Positions 34,995 through 44,723 are shown, numbered from the stretch's first letter. The stretch is 64,000 nucleotides of DNA from an uncultured Dehalococcoidia bacterium (GCA_951812795.1 OX638325.1:558001-622000); one strand, 5' to 3'. Translations and numbers: made by a program. Notes: generated by a model from the letters alone, not told the origin.

Positions 34995-36740
34995 ATGACC
35001 AACTCCAACGGCAAAGTTCTTCGCAGCGAGGCATGGTTCGGCCCCCGCGATCTCGAAGGATTCCTTCACAGATCCGGTCTCAAGAACCAAGGTTGGGACG
35101 AAGATTCCTTCGTCGGCAAACCCGTCATCGGCATCGCCAACTCGTGGAGCGAAGCCACACATTGCAACGCCCACCTCCGCGTCATCGCCGAACACGTCAA
35201 ACGCGGCGTCATTGCCGCCGGAGGTTTCCCCCTCGAATTCCCGACCATCTCGCTAGGGGAGTTCTTCCTCTCACCCACATCCATGCTCTACCGCAACCTC
35301 ATGGCCATGGATGTCGAGGAAATGATCCGCGGTCTGCCAATCGACGGCGTTGTCCTGCTTTCGAACTGCGACAAAACCACTCCGGCGATGCTCATGGGGG
35401 CCGCCTCTGCAGATCTCCCAGCAATCATCGTCACTGGAGGTCCGCAACTCAAAGGCAACTGGCGAGGCGAAGAGCTCGGTTCATGTACCGATTGTCGCCG
35501 GTACTGGTCGGAGCTGCGCGCTGGCACCATAACCCAAACCGAATACGACTCGATGGAAGAAGCCATCTATCGTTCGCCCGGACACTGCATGGTCATGGGC
35601 ACCGCCAGCACCATGTCGGTCATATGCGAAGCCCTCGGCATGACACCGCCCGGAGGTGCAGCCATCCCCGGCGCCGATTCCCGACGCCGTGTATTTGCAG
35701 AACGCGCCGGTTCCACCGCCGTCGACCTCGTTCGACGAAACACCCGACCATCCGAACTCTTGACCGAAGAAGCATTCGAAAACGCGGCCCTCTCCTTGCT
35801 GGCCTTAGGCGGGTCCACCAATGCCATAATCCATCTCACTGCCATAGCTGGTCGGGCCGGTATCGACTTACCCCTCGCCAAGTGGGAAGAACTCTCAGAA
35901 AGAGTCCCGGTAATCGCCAATCTCAAACCCTCCGGCAAATACCTGATGGAAGACTTCTTCTACGCTGGCGGTGCTCCTGCATTCTTCAAGAAGATATTGC
36001 ACTTGCTTAACCAAGAATGCGTAAACGTAAACGGCAAAACTCTTGCCCAAAACGTCGCCGACGCCGAATGTCACGACGACAACGTAATCCTCGATCCCGG
36101 CCACGCCTTGTACCCGGATGGCGGAATTTCAATCCTCAAAGGCACGCTTGCACCCGACGGCGCGGTGATCAAACGCTCAGCAGCATCTTCTGACCTATTG
36201 CAACACACCGGCCGAGCCGTCGTGTTCTCCAGTCCGGCAGACCTCCATCGACGCATCGACGACCCAGATCTCGATGTAACTGAAAACGACATCCTCGTGA
36301 TGCAAGGCGCTGGTCCCATCGGCGGCCCGGGCATGCCCGAAGCTGGTTTCATGCCGTTGCCACGCAAGATCCTCGAACAGGGGGTTCGCGACATGGTCCG
36401 GATCTCCGACGCCCGCATGAGCGGCACCGCATTCGGAACCGTCGTCCTCCACGTGGCACCCGAGTCCGCCATCGGAGGCCCGCTAGCCCTCGTCCGAGAT
36501 GGCGATATGATTTCCCTAGACGCCGACGGTGGTCGCCTCGACCTCTTAGTCGACGCCGCCGAATTAATACGGCGGCGAGCTGATCTCGCATCATCCGAAG
36601 CAGTCACCCAAATGCAACCCGAACGCGGTTACATGCACGTCTACAACCGCCACGTCATGCAAGCCCAACACGGCTGCGATTTCGATTTCGCAGTAGGTCG
36701 CACGCCTGTGGCGACGCATGTTGAGATGGAGGGGCACTGA
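34995..36740 (+). CDS. IlvD/Edd-family dehydratase
   Basis: A 581-residue dehydratase. ATG 34995 with AGGTG seven bases before is preferred to a GTG at 34986. Conserved iron-sulfur cysteines lie in LLSNCDKTTPAML and LGSCTDCRRYW. The phosphate/metal motifs ANSWSEATHCNAH, LALGGSTNAIIHL and RMSGTAFGTVVLHV are present. The family comprises dihydroxyacid dehydratase (branched-chain amino acids), 6-phosphogluconate dehydratase and sugar-acid (arabinonate, xylonate) dehydratases. The divergences WFGPRDLEGFLHRSG and GWDEDSF favour the sugar-acid group. The nearby SMP-30 and aldo/keto genes agree, but no exact substrate can be assigned. Confidence 0.88.
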   Translation: MTNSNGKVLRSEAWFGPRDLEGFLHRSGLKNQGWDEDSFVGKPVIGIANSWSEATHCNAHLRVIAEHVKRGVIAAGGFPLEFPTISLGEFFLSPTSMLYRNLMAMDVEEMIRGLPIDGVVLLSNCDKTTPAMLMGAASADLPAIIVTGGPQLKGNWRGEELGSCTDCRRYWSELRAGTITQTEYDSMEEAIYRSPGHCMVMGTASTMSVICEALGMTPPGGAAIPGADSRRRVFAERAGSTAVDLVRRNTRPSELLTEEAFENAALSLLALGGSTNAIIHLTAIAGRAGIDLPLAKWEELSERVPVIANLKPSGKYLMEDFFYAGGAPAFFKKILHLLNQECVNVNGKTLAQNVADAECHDDNVILDPGHALYPDGGISILKGTLAPDGAVIKRSAASSDLLQHTGRAVVFSSPADLHRRIDDPDLDVTENDILVMQGAGPIGGPGMPEAGFMPLPRKILEQGVRDMVRISDARMSGTAFGTVVLHVAPESAIGGPLALVRDGDMISLDADGGRLDLLVDAAELIRRRADLASSEAVTQMQPERGYMHVYNRHVMQAQHGCDFDFAVGRTPVATHVEMEGH

Positions 36741-36914
36741 AGCGGCGAGTTACCGGCGAAGTCCGCTCTCGTTTGACGTTGAGCGACTCACCCCGCAGGC
36801 GGTGCGATCTTCTCGGTAGGTTCGCCCATGCGAAAATATCTGTTCGTAAGGACTGGTGTAGCACACGCACAGGCACGATCTCGGCAACCCACATTTACTA
36901 CACGACCTTCACCC

Positions 36915-37928
36915 TCAAGGCGTAACCGCATCCGCCGGTATCAAACCTTCGGCCTTCATCTCAGCCCAGACGTCGCCCGGTATCGTCTGCCCTACCAGCG
37001 CGAAGTTCTCCTCCAACTCCGGCACCGACTGCGCGCCTGGAACTACTGTCCCAACGGCCGGATGCGCCAGCACGAACTGCAATACGGCGGCCTTCAAATC
37101 CACATCGTGCCGACGACAAACCGCGTCTAACATGCGCGCCCGTTCAACGAGATGCGGCGGCGCGATTTCGTAATTGAATGTCACATCGCCATCGAGGTCG
37201 CGAGCCAGAATGCCGCTATTGTAGGGACCGCCGACGATGATCTTGACGTCTCGTTCTACGCATAACGGCAGGAACTCGGGATAGGCATCGTGGTCGAGCA
37301 GCGTGTATCGTCCTGCCAGTAACACCGCATCAATATCGAATCGGCGGATGAACGCCGCCGGCATCTGCCACTCGTTCATGCCGCACCCAATCGCCTTGAT
37401 CACGCCCTGCTCCCGCAGCTCGATCAACGTCGGAAACGCCTCCTCGACCGCCTGTTTCTCACCATACGGCTGTGTATCCGGGTCGTGTACCAACACAATC
37501 TCGACATGATCCGTACGCAATCGCTCCAAACTATCTTCGATCGACCGCATCACATCGTCCCGCGTCCAACTATCCACGCTGTAGTGGTCGGCGAAATTGT
37601 CTGGCGATTCTGCTGCGGTCATGCCGCCCTCGTACACCTCCAACACGCGTCCAACCTTCGTAGAAATGACGTAGCTGTCGCGGTCGACGCCCGCGAGCGC
37701 CGCGCCATATCTGACCTCGCTTCTTCCCAAACCATACAGCGGTGCCGTGTCAAAGTAGTTGATGCCAAGTTCATGGGCCCGTCTGATGATCCGACGAGCC
37801 TCGTCGCTCGCCGTCCCTCCGTAAACTCCGTCGCCAAGCACCATACCGCTCAGAGGCGCTCCGCCTAATCCGAGTTGCGTAACTTCACAACCTTGATTTC
37901 CGATTGTGACCTTATCTAGCGGGTTCAA
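36915..37928 (-). CDS. Aldo/keto reductase family protein
   Basis: A 337-residue TIM-barrel oxidoreductase. TTG 37928 is used because GAGG lies seven bases upstream. The catalytic tetrad is recognisable: Asp in INYFDTAPLYG, Tyr in the same motif, Lys in ISTKVGR and His in VLVHDPDTQ. The C-terminal LAHPAVGTVVPGAQSVPELE forms the NADP-binding end. It resembles the sugar/pyridoxal dehydrogenase branch (D-threo-aldose or L-fucose dehydrogenase-like). It is probably co-transcribed with the dehydrogenase at 37954-39018, only 25 bases apart, so it is likely part of a sugar or hydroxy-acid oxidation set. Confidence 0.9.
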   Translation of the reverse strand: MNPLDKVTIGNQGCEVTQLGLGGAPLSGMVLGDGVYGGTASDEARRIIRRAHELGINYFDTAPLYGLGRSEVRYGAALAGVDRDSYVISTKVGRVLEVYEGGMTAAESPDNFADHYSVDSWTRDDVMRSIEDSLERLRTDHVEIVLVHDPDTQPYGEKQAVEEAFPTLIELREQGVIKAIGCGMNEWQMPAAFIRRFDIDAVLLAGRYTLLDHDAYPEFLPLCVERDVKIIVGGPYNSGILARDLDGDVTFNYEIAPPHLVERARMLDAVCRRHDVDLKAAVLQFVLAHPAVGTVVPGAQSVPELEENFALVGQTIPGDVWAEMKAEGLIPADAVTP

Positions 37929-37953
37929 CGTATTGCCTCAATATTCTGATCGA

Positions 37954-39018
37954 TCAAGAAACCATAGCCGCAATCGAATCTCCGACCGCGGCGGTAGTCG
38001 ACGATCCACCCAAGTCCGGTGTCAGTATCTCGCCTTCGCTCAACACATCCTCGACCGCGCTGCGCACGGCATCAGCCGCATCATTCTCCCCTAAGTGGTC
38101 CAACATCAACGCCGAGGTCAGAATCTGCGCCATCGGGTTGGCGATGCCCATACCAGCAATGTCTGGCGCACTGCCGTGCGTCGGTTCGAACATCGATGGA
38201 CTCGTCCGCGTCGGATCGAGATTGGCACTCGAAGCCAGTCCCATCGAACCGGTGATAATTGCGCCGATGTCGGTCAAGATGTCGCCGAAGAGGTTCGAAG
38301 CCACCACCACATCGAAAGTCTGCGGTCGACGTATAAAGTCCATGCACGCAGCGTCGATGAGCAACGAATCGGTCGTGATGTCCGGGTATTCCGCCTTCAC
38401 CGCATCGAATGTCCGATCCCATAGCACCATGCCGTAGCCTTGCGCGTTCGACTTCGTGATTGACATCACGTGCATCTTTTTGTTGCGTTCACGACATAGT
38501 TCGAACGCGTAGCGAATTACTCGCTCGCACCCCTTCCGGGTGAATACCGCCGACTGCACCGCTACCTCGTCCGGAAAGTCCCGATACTGGAAGCCGCCGA
38601 CGTTTGCATACTCGCCTTCGGTGTTCTCACGCACGACGATGAGGTCGATATCGTAGGGTTTGACGTCGCTCAAAGGCGATTCGACGCCGGGTAGTAATAC
38701 AGATGGACGCACACATGCGTACTGATCGAACGCCCGTCGGATCGGCAATAGTAGTCCATTCAGCGTAATGTGGTCCTGCACCTCCGGATGCCCTACCGCG
38801 CCGAGGAATATGGCGTCAAATCCCTTCAGCTGATCCACGCCATCCGACGGCATCATCTCGCCGTGTTCGAAGTAATACTCCGAACTCCACGGGAATTCGA
38901 CGAACTCCCATTCGATGCTGTGCCTGCCCGCAAGCGCGCGCAAGACTTTCAGCGCTTCGTCGACGACATCGACGCCGATACCGTCGCCCTTGATCACCGC
39001 GATACTGTGTTTACCCAA
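37954..39018 (-). CDS. Isocitrate/isopropylmalate-type dehydrogenase (tartrate dehydrogenase-like)
   Basis: A 354-residue beta-decarboxylating dehydrogenase. TTG 39018 has AAAGG upstream. Features: IAVIKGDGIGVDVVDEALKV, substrate-binding residues in LLPIRRAFDQYACVRP and VRENTEGEYANVGG, the catalytic Lys-x-N region ITKSNAQGYGMVLWD, Asp motif in NLFGDILTDIGA, and FEPTHGSAPDIAG near the C-terminus. The family oxidises 2-hydroxy acids such as isopropylmalate, isocitrate, malate or tartrate with NAD. The context of other hydroxy-acid enzymes favours tartrate/malate-type activity over leucine synthesis. That is inference. Confidence 0.88.
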   Translation of the reverse strand: MGKHSIAVIKGDGIGVDVVDEALKVLRALAGRHSIEWEFVEFPWSSEYYFEHGEMMPSDGVDQLKGFDAIFLGAVGHPEVQDHITLNGLLLPIRRAFDQYACVRPSVLLPGVESPLSDVKPYDIDLIVVRENTEGEYANVGGFQYRDFPDEVAVQSAVFTRKGCERVIRYAFELCRERNKKMHVMSITKSNAQGYGMVLWDRTFDAVKAEYPDITTDSLLIDAACMDFIRRPQTFDVVVASNLFGDILTDIGAIITGSMGLASSANLDPTRTSPSMFEPTHGSAPDIAGMGIANPMAQILTSALMLDHLGENDAADAVRSAVEDVLSEGEILTPDLGGSSTTAAVGDSIAAMVS

Positions 39019-39096
39019 TTTCAGACCTTTCCCACAATGTCATTCCCGCGTAGGCGAGATTCCAGAGCAGACCGAAGCACGCCGCTACACCACACC

Positions 39097-39963
39097 TCAA
39101 GCCGATCGCGCTTCGATAATCTCCAACACACCGGCGATGTCGTTCTCGCCCCAATCGTTCTCCATCATCGCGTGGAATAGCTCCTCGGACTTAATCGCCA
39201 ATTCCAGCGATAGGTTCTCGGCCTTTGCCAAGTCTTTGATGATGCCCATGTCCTTGTCGAGGTTGCGGACCGGCGCAGCCGAGTTCTCAAAGTCTCGCGC
39301 CGCTGTTATCGGATTACTGCGCTCAACCATCGCGCTACCGCCCCATGCGACGCTCAACAACTCGCCTGCCACCTCGATATCAACACCCGCGGCGTTTGCC
39401 AACGCGAATGCTTCGGCGGCCGCAACCGTGTTGATCCCAACCAACAGCTGGTTGATTAGCTTCATCGCCGTCCCCGCGCCGTTCTGTCCCATGTGGCGCA
39501 CGTTGGCACCCATCAACTCGAAATACGGCAATGCCTTGGTAAATGCCTCCTCCGAACCGCCGCACATGATCGCCAGCGTCCCGGCGGCAGCACCAGTTGG
39601 CCCGCCACTGATCGGTGCGTCAATGAACATCGCCCCCTTCGCCTCCGCAGCCTCCGCACACGTTCGAGAGGTCCCGATGTCGACCGTGCTGTGGTCCACG
39701 ATTATCTGACCTGGCTCACACGCCGGTATGACCTCGCCGACTATCACATCCAAAGATGTCTGCACACTCGGCAAACAAGCCAAAACCACATCAACCTTCG
39801 AAACTAGATCCGACGACGAACTCGCGCCCTTGGCGCCGCGATCGATCATCGCCTCGATCTTCGACTGCGTCCGCGTGTAAACGACGGGATCCGCACCCTT
39901 GGCGAGCAAATTGTCTGCCATGCCTTGGCCCATGTAACCCAGTCCGATGAATCCTACCGACAT
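39097..39963 (-). CDS. 3-hydroxyisobutyrate-dehydrogenase-family oxidoreductase
   Basis: A 288-residue beta-hydroxyacid dehydrogenase. ATG 39963 has AAGGAGC eight bases upstream. The N-terminal Rossmann motif is GFIGLGYMGQGMA. The substrate-binding signature is FIDAPISGGPTGAAAGTLAI and the catalytic Lys motif is NGAGTAMKLINQLL. The family oxidises hydroxyisobutyrate, tartronate semialdehyde, sulfolactaldehyde and similar compounds. It lies 78 bases from the next gene on the same strand, so it may be co-expressed with it. A relative with an in-frame stop lies at 20375-21262. Confidence 0.9.
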   Translation of the reverse strand: MSVGFIGLGYMGQGMADNLLAKGADPVVYTRTQSKIEAMIDRGAKGASSSSDLVSKVDVVLACLPSVQTSLDVIVGEVIPACEPGQIIVDHSTVDIGTSRTCAEAAEAKGAMFIDAPISGGPTGAAAGTLAIMCGGSEEAFTKALPYFELMGANVRHMGQNGAGTAMKLINQLLVGINTVAAAEAFALANAAGVDIEVAGELLSVAWGGSAMVERSNPITAARDFENSAAPVRNLDKDMGIIKDLAKAENLSLELAIKSEELFHAMMENDWGENDIAGVLEIIEARSA

Positions 39964-40354
39964 GTTCAGTTGCTCCTTAGTTTGCTGAGACGACGCCGTG
40001 CGCGCCGACAGTCAATTGTGCATCAAAAACCGACGCACTCGTTCGCTTTAGATAGACGCCGAAAGTATATAAGCGACTGCCTAACCATTAACCACGAAAT
40101 CTTCGTCATTCCCCCGCACCCGGGAACTCAGGAAACAACCACGAACCCCACAAAACCGGTTAATTTACCCATTTGCGATTGGGAATTGGCCGGAGGTCGC
40201 CTAACAAGCGTAATTGGCGTCGCATCAGGCCTCGAAAGAGAACTCTATGCGTCGCCCCTCCGGCCGACGAGATTGTCTAGAGAGTCAACCTCTGGACTTG
40301 AATTTAAAGCAGCATTTCATCGCCCGTTTGAATCGGAGCGAATCCCCAAATGCT
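39964..40354. other. Intergenic region with no recognised feature
   Basis: About 390 bases between the hydroxyacid dehydrogenase start and the ABC permease stop. The only frames open here on either strand are antisense shadows of neighbours or unpatterned. No repeat family, tRNA or clear hairpin is seen. It probably holds the promoter of the dehydrogenase series reading leftward. Confidence 0.6.
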
Positions 40355-41404
40355 TTAGTCGAGTTGCCGCAGTCTCGGATCCAATCGGTCTCGCAACCAA
40401 TCCCCGAAGAAGTTCATCGACATTACCAGAAGGAAGATCGACAAGCCCGGGAAGAATGAGGACCACCACACTCCGTTGATTAGGTATTGGTATCCCTCAT
40501 CAACCATCTTGCCCCACGTCGGCGTCGGGTCGGGAATCCCAACACCCAAGAACGAAAGCGTCGATTCCGTCAAAATCAGTCCGCCGACTCGCAGCGTCGC
40601 GATCACGAGAACTGTGCTGACAGTACCCGGCAGAATGTGACGCATCATCAGGCGCAGGTTACTGGCACCCATGATCCTCGCTGCCGAGATGTAGTCCAGA
40701 GAACGTATCGTCAGAACATCCGCCCTCACCTGCCGCACGAACGGCGGCCAGGCAATCATCGCAATGATGATGATCACCGTCGTCTCCGTCGCACCGATCG
40801 TCGCACCCACCATAATGGCGATCAACAGGAACGGCAACGCATTCCAGATGTCCACGAAACGCATCAACAGCTCATCGATCCACCCGCCGTAATATCCGCC
40901 CAGTATCCCCATCGCGGTTCCGATGATGACGCCCGAAAGCAACGCGTAGCCCGACACCTTGAGCGAGATCCGGGTGCCGTGAATAATCCGCGAAAGCACG
41001 TCACGCCCTAATCCATCGCTACCTAATATGTACTCGTTTCGATTGAACCCTTTCTTCGACGCGATCATGTAACCGATCAAGCCCTCATCGGTACTCATGT
41101 CAAAGTCTGCCTTACTCACCGCAGATTCATTCTCCGGTCGCGGTTGACCCCAAGTTGGTTCCATCAAGTTGAAGCTCAGCTTTTGCACCGTCGGATCGGT
41201 CGGAGAGATCCAATCCGAAGTAAACGCAACTGCCGAGACCACCGCCAAGATGATGATGGGAATGATCGGCCAGCGTCGCAACACGTACCAGATCTGCGAC
41301 GGCAGAGGTCGCTTGACGCTTCTCAAACCCGTCGATGGAGCGTCGACTGTCTGCACAACTCCTTCAGCGGAGAAGCGTTGCTCTTGGCTTTGGTCAGTTG
41401 CCAA
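40355..41404 (-). CDS. ABC importer permease, DppC/OppC type
   Basis: A 349-residue inner-membrane permease. One N-terminal helix (WPIIPIIILAVVSAVAFTS) precedes a ~100-residue loop and then five helices. The EAA-type loop contains VRQVRADVLTIRSLDYISAA and MGASNLRLMMRHILPG, typical of the binding-protein-dependent dipeptide/oligopeptide transport family. Start ATG 41404. It follows the DppB-type permease by 29 bases. Together with the binding protein at 42564 it forms a peptide- or nickel-type ABC importer, but no ATPase gene is present in this region. Confidence 0.92.
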   Translation of the reverse strand: MATDQSQEQRFSAEGVVQTVDAPSTGLRSVKRPLPSQIWYVLRRWPIIPIIILAVVSAVAFTSDWISPTDPTVQKLSFNLMEPTWGQPRPENESAVSKADFDMSTDEGLIGYMIASKKGFNRNEYILGSDGLGRDVLSRIIHGTRISLKVSGYALLSGVIIGTAMGILGGYYGGWIDELLMRFVDIWNALPFLLIAIMVGATIGATETTVIIIIAMIAWPPFVRQVRADVLTIRSLDYISAARIMGASNLRLMMRHILPGTVSTVLVIATLRVGGLILTESTLSFLGVGIPDPTPTWGKMVDEGYQYLINGVWWSSFFPGLSIFLLVMSMNFFGDWLRDRLDPRLRQLD

Positions 41405-41433
41405 ATCTCAGTCCTAAATTACCGCAGTATCGA

Positions 41434-42384
41434 CTAGTCGAACCTGATCCTCGGGTCTATGAGCGCGTATACGACATCCGTAAGGAACGTCGCAACTACG
41501 TAGACCAGAATAAACATCAACACAGCGCCTTGCAGTATTGGGAAATCGTTGCCGTGAACCGCTTGAATAGCCATCTGGCCAATGCCAGGGCGAGAGAAGA
41601 TCGTCTCCACGACCAGCGCGCCTTCAATGAACCCGGCGAACGCCAAGGTCGACGCGGTCAACGGTTGGATCAACGCGTTCCGGAATGCGTGCTTCCAAAT
41701 CACATAGGATGTCGCGACTCCCTTCGCGCGCGCCAACTTGACATACTCAGAGTCTAGAACCTCCAGCATCGCCGATCTCGTCAGACGCAGATACCCGGCC
41801 AATCCTCCAAGCGTCATCGCCGTCACCGGCAACACGAGATACTCCATCTGCCACAGCGACGGTTCCTGCGTGGAATCGCCCGCCAATCCCGCCGGCAACC
41901 AATCTAACCAAACCGCGAACACCATAATCAAAATTATCGCGAACCAAAAAACGGGAATCGATTGACCAATCAGCGCGAGGAATCTGCCGCTATAGTCCGG
42001 AAACGATGCCCGCTTCACCGCTGACAACACCCCCAACCCGACTCCTATCGTTCCGGAGAAGAACCAAGCGAACGTGCCAAGTTGAAGGCTATGAGGGATC
42101 TTTTCGGTGATCACTCGTGCGACCGGCAGCTTAAACGCGAGATTCTGCCCTAAGTCGCCCCTAAGCACCCGGCTCAGCCACAATAGGTACTGCTCAGGGT
42201 AGGTCCGGTCAAGTGCCAACTCCTTCCGGATCTCCGCTACTGCTTCATCTGAAAGCCCGTAGCCGGAGGTGGCAAACAACAGCAAAGGGTCGCCGACAGC
42301 ACGAGATAGGGAGAACACAATAGCCGTTGCGGCTAACGTGCTGAGGACCATAAAGAGGAATCTTCTTATTAGGAAACGACGCAT
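41434..42384 (-). CDS. ABC importer permease, DppB/OppB type
   Basis: A 316-residue permease. It starts RRFLIRRFLFMVLSTLAATA, the usual first helix of DppB. The conserved motif ALDRTYPEQYLLWLSRVLRG follows, then DLGQNLAFKLPV. The EAA loop reads SEYVKLARAKGVATSYVIWK and HAFRNALIQPL, and the end is VYALIDPRIRFD. It is the partner of the DppC-type permease encoded immediately downstream. A strong hairpin lies between it and the binding-protein gene, as is often the case when the binding protein is made in excess. Confidence 0.93.
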   Translation of the reverse strand: MRRFLIRRFLFMVLSTLAATAIVFSLSRAVGDPLLLFATSGYGLSDEAVAEIRKELALDRTYPEQYLLWLSRVLRGDLGQNLAFKLPVARVITEKIPHSLQLGTFAWFFSGTIGVGLGVLSAVKRASFPDYSGRFLALIGQSIPVFWFAIILIMVFAVWLDWLPAGLAGDSTQEPSLWQMEYLVLPVTAMTLGGLAGYLRLTRSAMLEVLDSEYVKLARAKGVATSYVIWKHAFRNALIQPLTASTLAFAGFIEGALVVETIFSRPGIGQMAIQAVHGNDFPILQGAVLMFILVYVVATFLTDVVYALIDPRIRFD

Positions 42385-42490
42385 GATTGAGAGATGTTAG
42401 CCCATACCCTCGGCGCATCAACAGCCGCCCTGTGGCCAATTACCTCTTCTTCATTAGATTGGCTCCCGTGCGGAACTTAGAGAGCACTTT

Positions 42491-42544
42491 AGTCCCAGTC
42501 GTCGGGCATCGCGACTTGTTGCGTGGTGCCCGACGACGGGGACT
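42491..42544 (-). terminator. Hairpin between binding-protein and permease genes
   Basis: TCGTCGGGCA (42499-42508) pairs with TGCCCGACGA (42527-42536), extended by AGTCCC/GGGACT. It lies on the minus strand after the binding-protein stop and before the permease start, with no T-run after it. It could be a partial terminator or an mRNA-stabilising hairpin that sets the ratio of binding protein to permeases. Confidence 0.6.
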
Positions 42545-42563
42545 CTGTTAGAGCAGCTTGATT

Positions 42564-44723
42564 CTATTGAGCCAGCTCGATGTCCCAGAGGTTGTTGATA
42601 CCGCTGGCTGCCGCTCGGTCTTGCGGCCAAGCTGCAATCTTGTTGCGGTTCCAGAACCAGTCGTTCGGGACTGCCACTATGCCGGGTTGCAAGTTCCAGT
42701 AGTAGACGTACTGGAGGTAGCGGTTGGCGTAGTCCGTCGCTTCGGCTGTGTCTTTGGCCTGCGCCATGCCCTGGTAAAGCTCCAGAATTTTTGGCGACTC
42801 AAATGCACAGCTAAATCCACCACGTGTCAAGCTGGTTTGCACCAAACCCTTCGGGAAGTGCCACGGGTTCGATTCGCGGCCTTTGTCGCACGAGGTCACG
42901 AATGGATGCACATTCGAACGTCCAACTACAGTCGGGCGGAAGGTCACATACGTGAACTTCAGCGAGAACGTAGACAGTCCGATGTCGGCCCAATATCCTG
43001 CGACTGCATCGGTAACTTCACCGGTTACCGAGGCGCCACCACCGAGCTCCGGTCCCGCGTAGACCGAGACTTCGAAACGATGCTCGTCAAGGATGTCCGA
43101 CACTACATTAGTCTTGCGCCAGTCGGGATCCTGTGACTTGATCAGCTGTACTGCCTTTACCGGGTCGTACTCGTAGGTGCAAGGCCCAGTGCCCGTCGGG
43201 GCTTCATCGGTGTAAACACCGCCCGGCTCTTGCGTACACTGCACGCCATCGAAGTTCGGGTGAGACGACGCGAAGTATTCAACATCAACGACGGTGCCTA
43301 GGCCCGCCAAGAGCGAATCGTTAACCGCGTCGCGGTCGATGGCGATCGCCAAGGCTTGTCGCACTTGTCGTGCTTGCTCCATGTCGTCATCGCCATGTCG
43401 ACCTGGGCTACCAATCCATGCATGGTCGTGTTGGAACGGTCCGCCTTTGCCCGGGTCGGGAAGCGGCTCACCGGTCACAGCGTGGTGAGTTTCCCAGAGG
43501 TTTCCGGAGAAGAACACACCAAGCTGGGTCGCACCTCCCGTTCCGGACTGCCCCCAGTTAGAGGAGTCGACGATAAGGTTGGCTGCATCTTTCGGCTCGA
43601 GCTGAGCGGTATCAATCTGACCAGTGCGCAAGAGTGTTGCACGGTTGGTCGGATCTCCCGCTTGGACCAAGATAATGGTGCTGGTCTTCGGGCTAAACTT
43701 CCAGTGGTCGTCATCTGCGGCTAGGACAATGCGATCGTCCGAAATCCACGTGTCGATCAAGTATGGACCGCTGGCAACAACGGTGTCTCGTACGAAGTCT
43801 TCACCTTCGGTGTCGAATGCGTTTTTGGAGAGAACTGGGAACGCTTGGCCGGACTGGTTGACGTAGTCGTCTTTCCACGTGCCATCGTAGGAGACGAAGT
43901 TCCACTCCACGGTGTTCTCGTCAACTACACGCCACTCGCCCCAGAGCCCGGCGAAATCTCCGGCCTGACCGTGAATGGATGTCGTATTGACCGCGTTGTT
44001 GGCATCGTTCATACTCCATGCGACATCTTCCGCGGTCAAAGGACCGTAGTCCTTGTCCTTCGTGCGGAACGTGATCCCGTCTTGGATGGTGACACTACCG
44101 GTGGTCAGGTCCGGACTGATGGTCCAATCTGTCGCGACCCACGGAAGGGTTTCGTCGGCGGGGCCACGGCGGAACAGAGTCTCTGCAACACCCCAGTTCT
44201 TGAGCGCGTCAGAAGCCTGGTTGGCGTTCCTGCCGACTTGCTGTCCGATAGCCGCGAAACCGACGACGGCGGCGCCGCCCTCGGTCTTGGGGTCCGGTGC
44301 GCCGATCGTGCCGATCAAACTCGCAGTCGCTGTCGGTTCTGGTGCCATCACCTCGACCTCTTTGATGACCTCGACCTCTTTGACGACCTCGACCTCTACC
44401 GCAACCTCTTTCTCGACGACGACGGTCTGGACGACGGTTTCACCCGCTACCTGGACCTCTTTCTCGACGACGACGGTCTGGACGACGGTTTCACCCGCTA
44501 CCTGGACCTCTTTCTCGACGACGACGGTCTGGACGACGGTTTCACCCGCTACCTGGACCTCTTTCTCGACGACGACGGTCTGGATTACTGTCTCGCCCTG
44601 TACTTGGACCTCTTTCTCGACGACGACGGTCTGAATCACCGTCTCGCCACAGGCCCAAGCTGCCAGCGCGGCTATAGCCACCGCACTCGCCAGCAAGAAC
44701 TTTCTACTTGTACTCATCTTCAA
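42564..44723 (-). CDS. ABC solute-binding lipoprotein with repetitive stalk
   Basis: A 719-residue extracytoplasmic protein. TTG 44723 is supported by GGAGGT six bases upstream; ATG 44717 is the alternative. The signal peptide ends LAAWAC, giving a lipid-anchored Cys. A stalk of five ~17-residue repeats GETVVQTVVVEKEVQVA follows (about 27-125). Then comes a family-5 extracellular solute-binding domain with WATDWTISPDLTTGSVTIQD, RTKDKDYGPLTAEDVAWSM and ARQVRQALAIAIDRDAVND. The ligand is probably a peptide, glycoside or similar compound. It is followed by the two permease genes on the same strand. Confidence 0.92.
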   Translation of the reverse strand: MKMSTSRKFLLASAVAIAALAAWACGETVIQTVVVEKEVQVQGETVIQTVVVEKEVQVAGETVVQTVVVEKEVQVAGETVVQTVVVEKEVQVAGETVVQTVVVEKEVAVEVEVVKEVEVIKEVEVMAPEPTATASLIGTIGAPDPKTEGGAAVVGFAAIGQQVGRNANQASDALKNWGVAETLFRRGPADETLPWVATDWTISPDLTTGSVTIQDGITFRTKDKDYGPLTAEDVAWSMNDANNAVNTTSIHGQAGDFAGLWGEWRVVDENTVEWNFVSYDGTWKDDYVNQSGQAFPVLSKNAFDTEGEDFVRDTVVASGPYLIDTWISDDRIVLAADDDHWKFSPKTSTIILVQAGDPTNRATLLRTGQIDTAQLEPKDAANLIVDSSNWGQSGTGGATQLGVFFSGNLWETHHAVTGEPLPDPGKGGPFQHDHAWIGSPGRHGDDDMEQARQVRQALAIAIDRDAVNDSLLAGLGTVVDVEYFASSHPNFDGVQCTQEPGGVYTDEAPTGTGPCTYEYDPVKAVQLIKSQDPDWRKTNVVSDILDEHRFEVSVYAGPELGGGASVTGEVTDAVAGYWADIGLSTFSLKFTYVTFRPTVVGRSNVHPFVTSCDKGRESNPWHFPKGLVQTSLTRGGFSCAFESPKILELYQGMAQAKDTAEATDYANRYLQYVYYWNLQPGIVAVPNDWFWNRNKIAAWPQDRAAASGINNLWDIELAQ
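44405..44650 (-). repeat. 51-bp tandem repeat in the binding-protein stalk
   Basis: Five near-identical 51-base units encode 17 residues each (GETVVQTVVVEKEVQVA). The three middle units are almost identical, suggesting recent slippage. The unit's amino-acid motif recurs in the anti-sigma-like protein at 29495-30526. Confidence 0.9.

Noticed and set aside
41335..41757. Plus-strand frame over the junction of the two permease genes
   Set aside because: It is antisense to conserved permease sequence on both sides and has no ribosome site.
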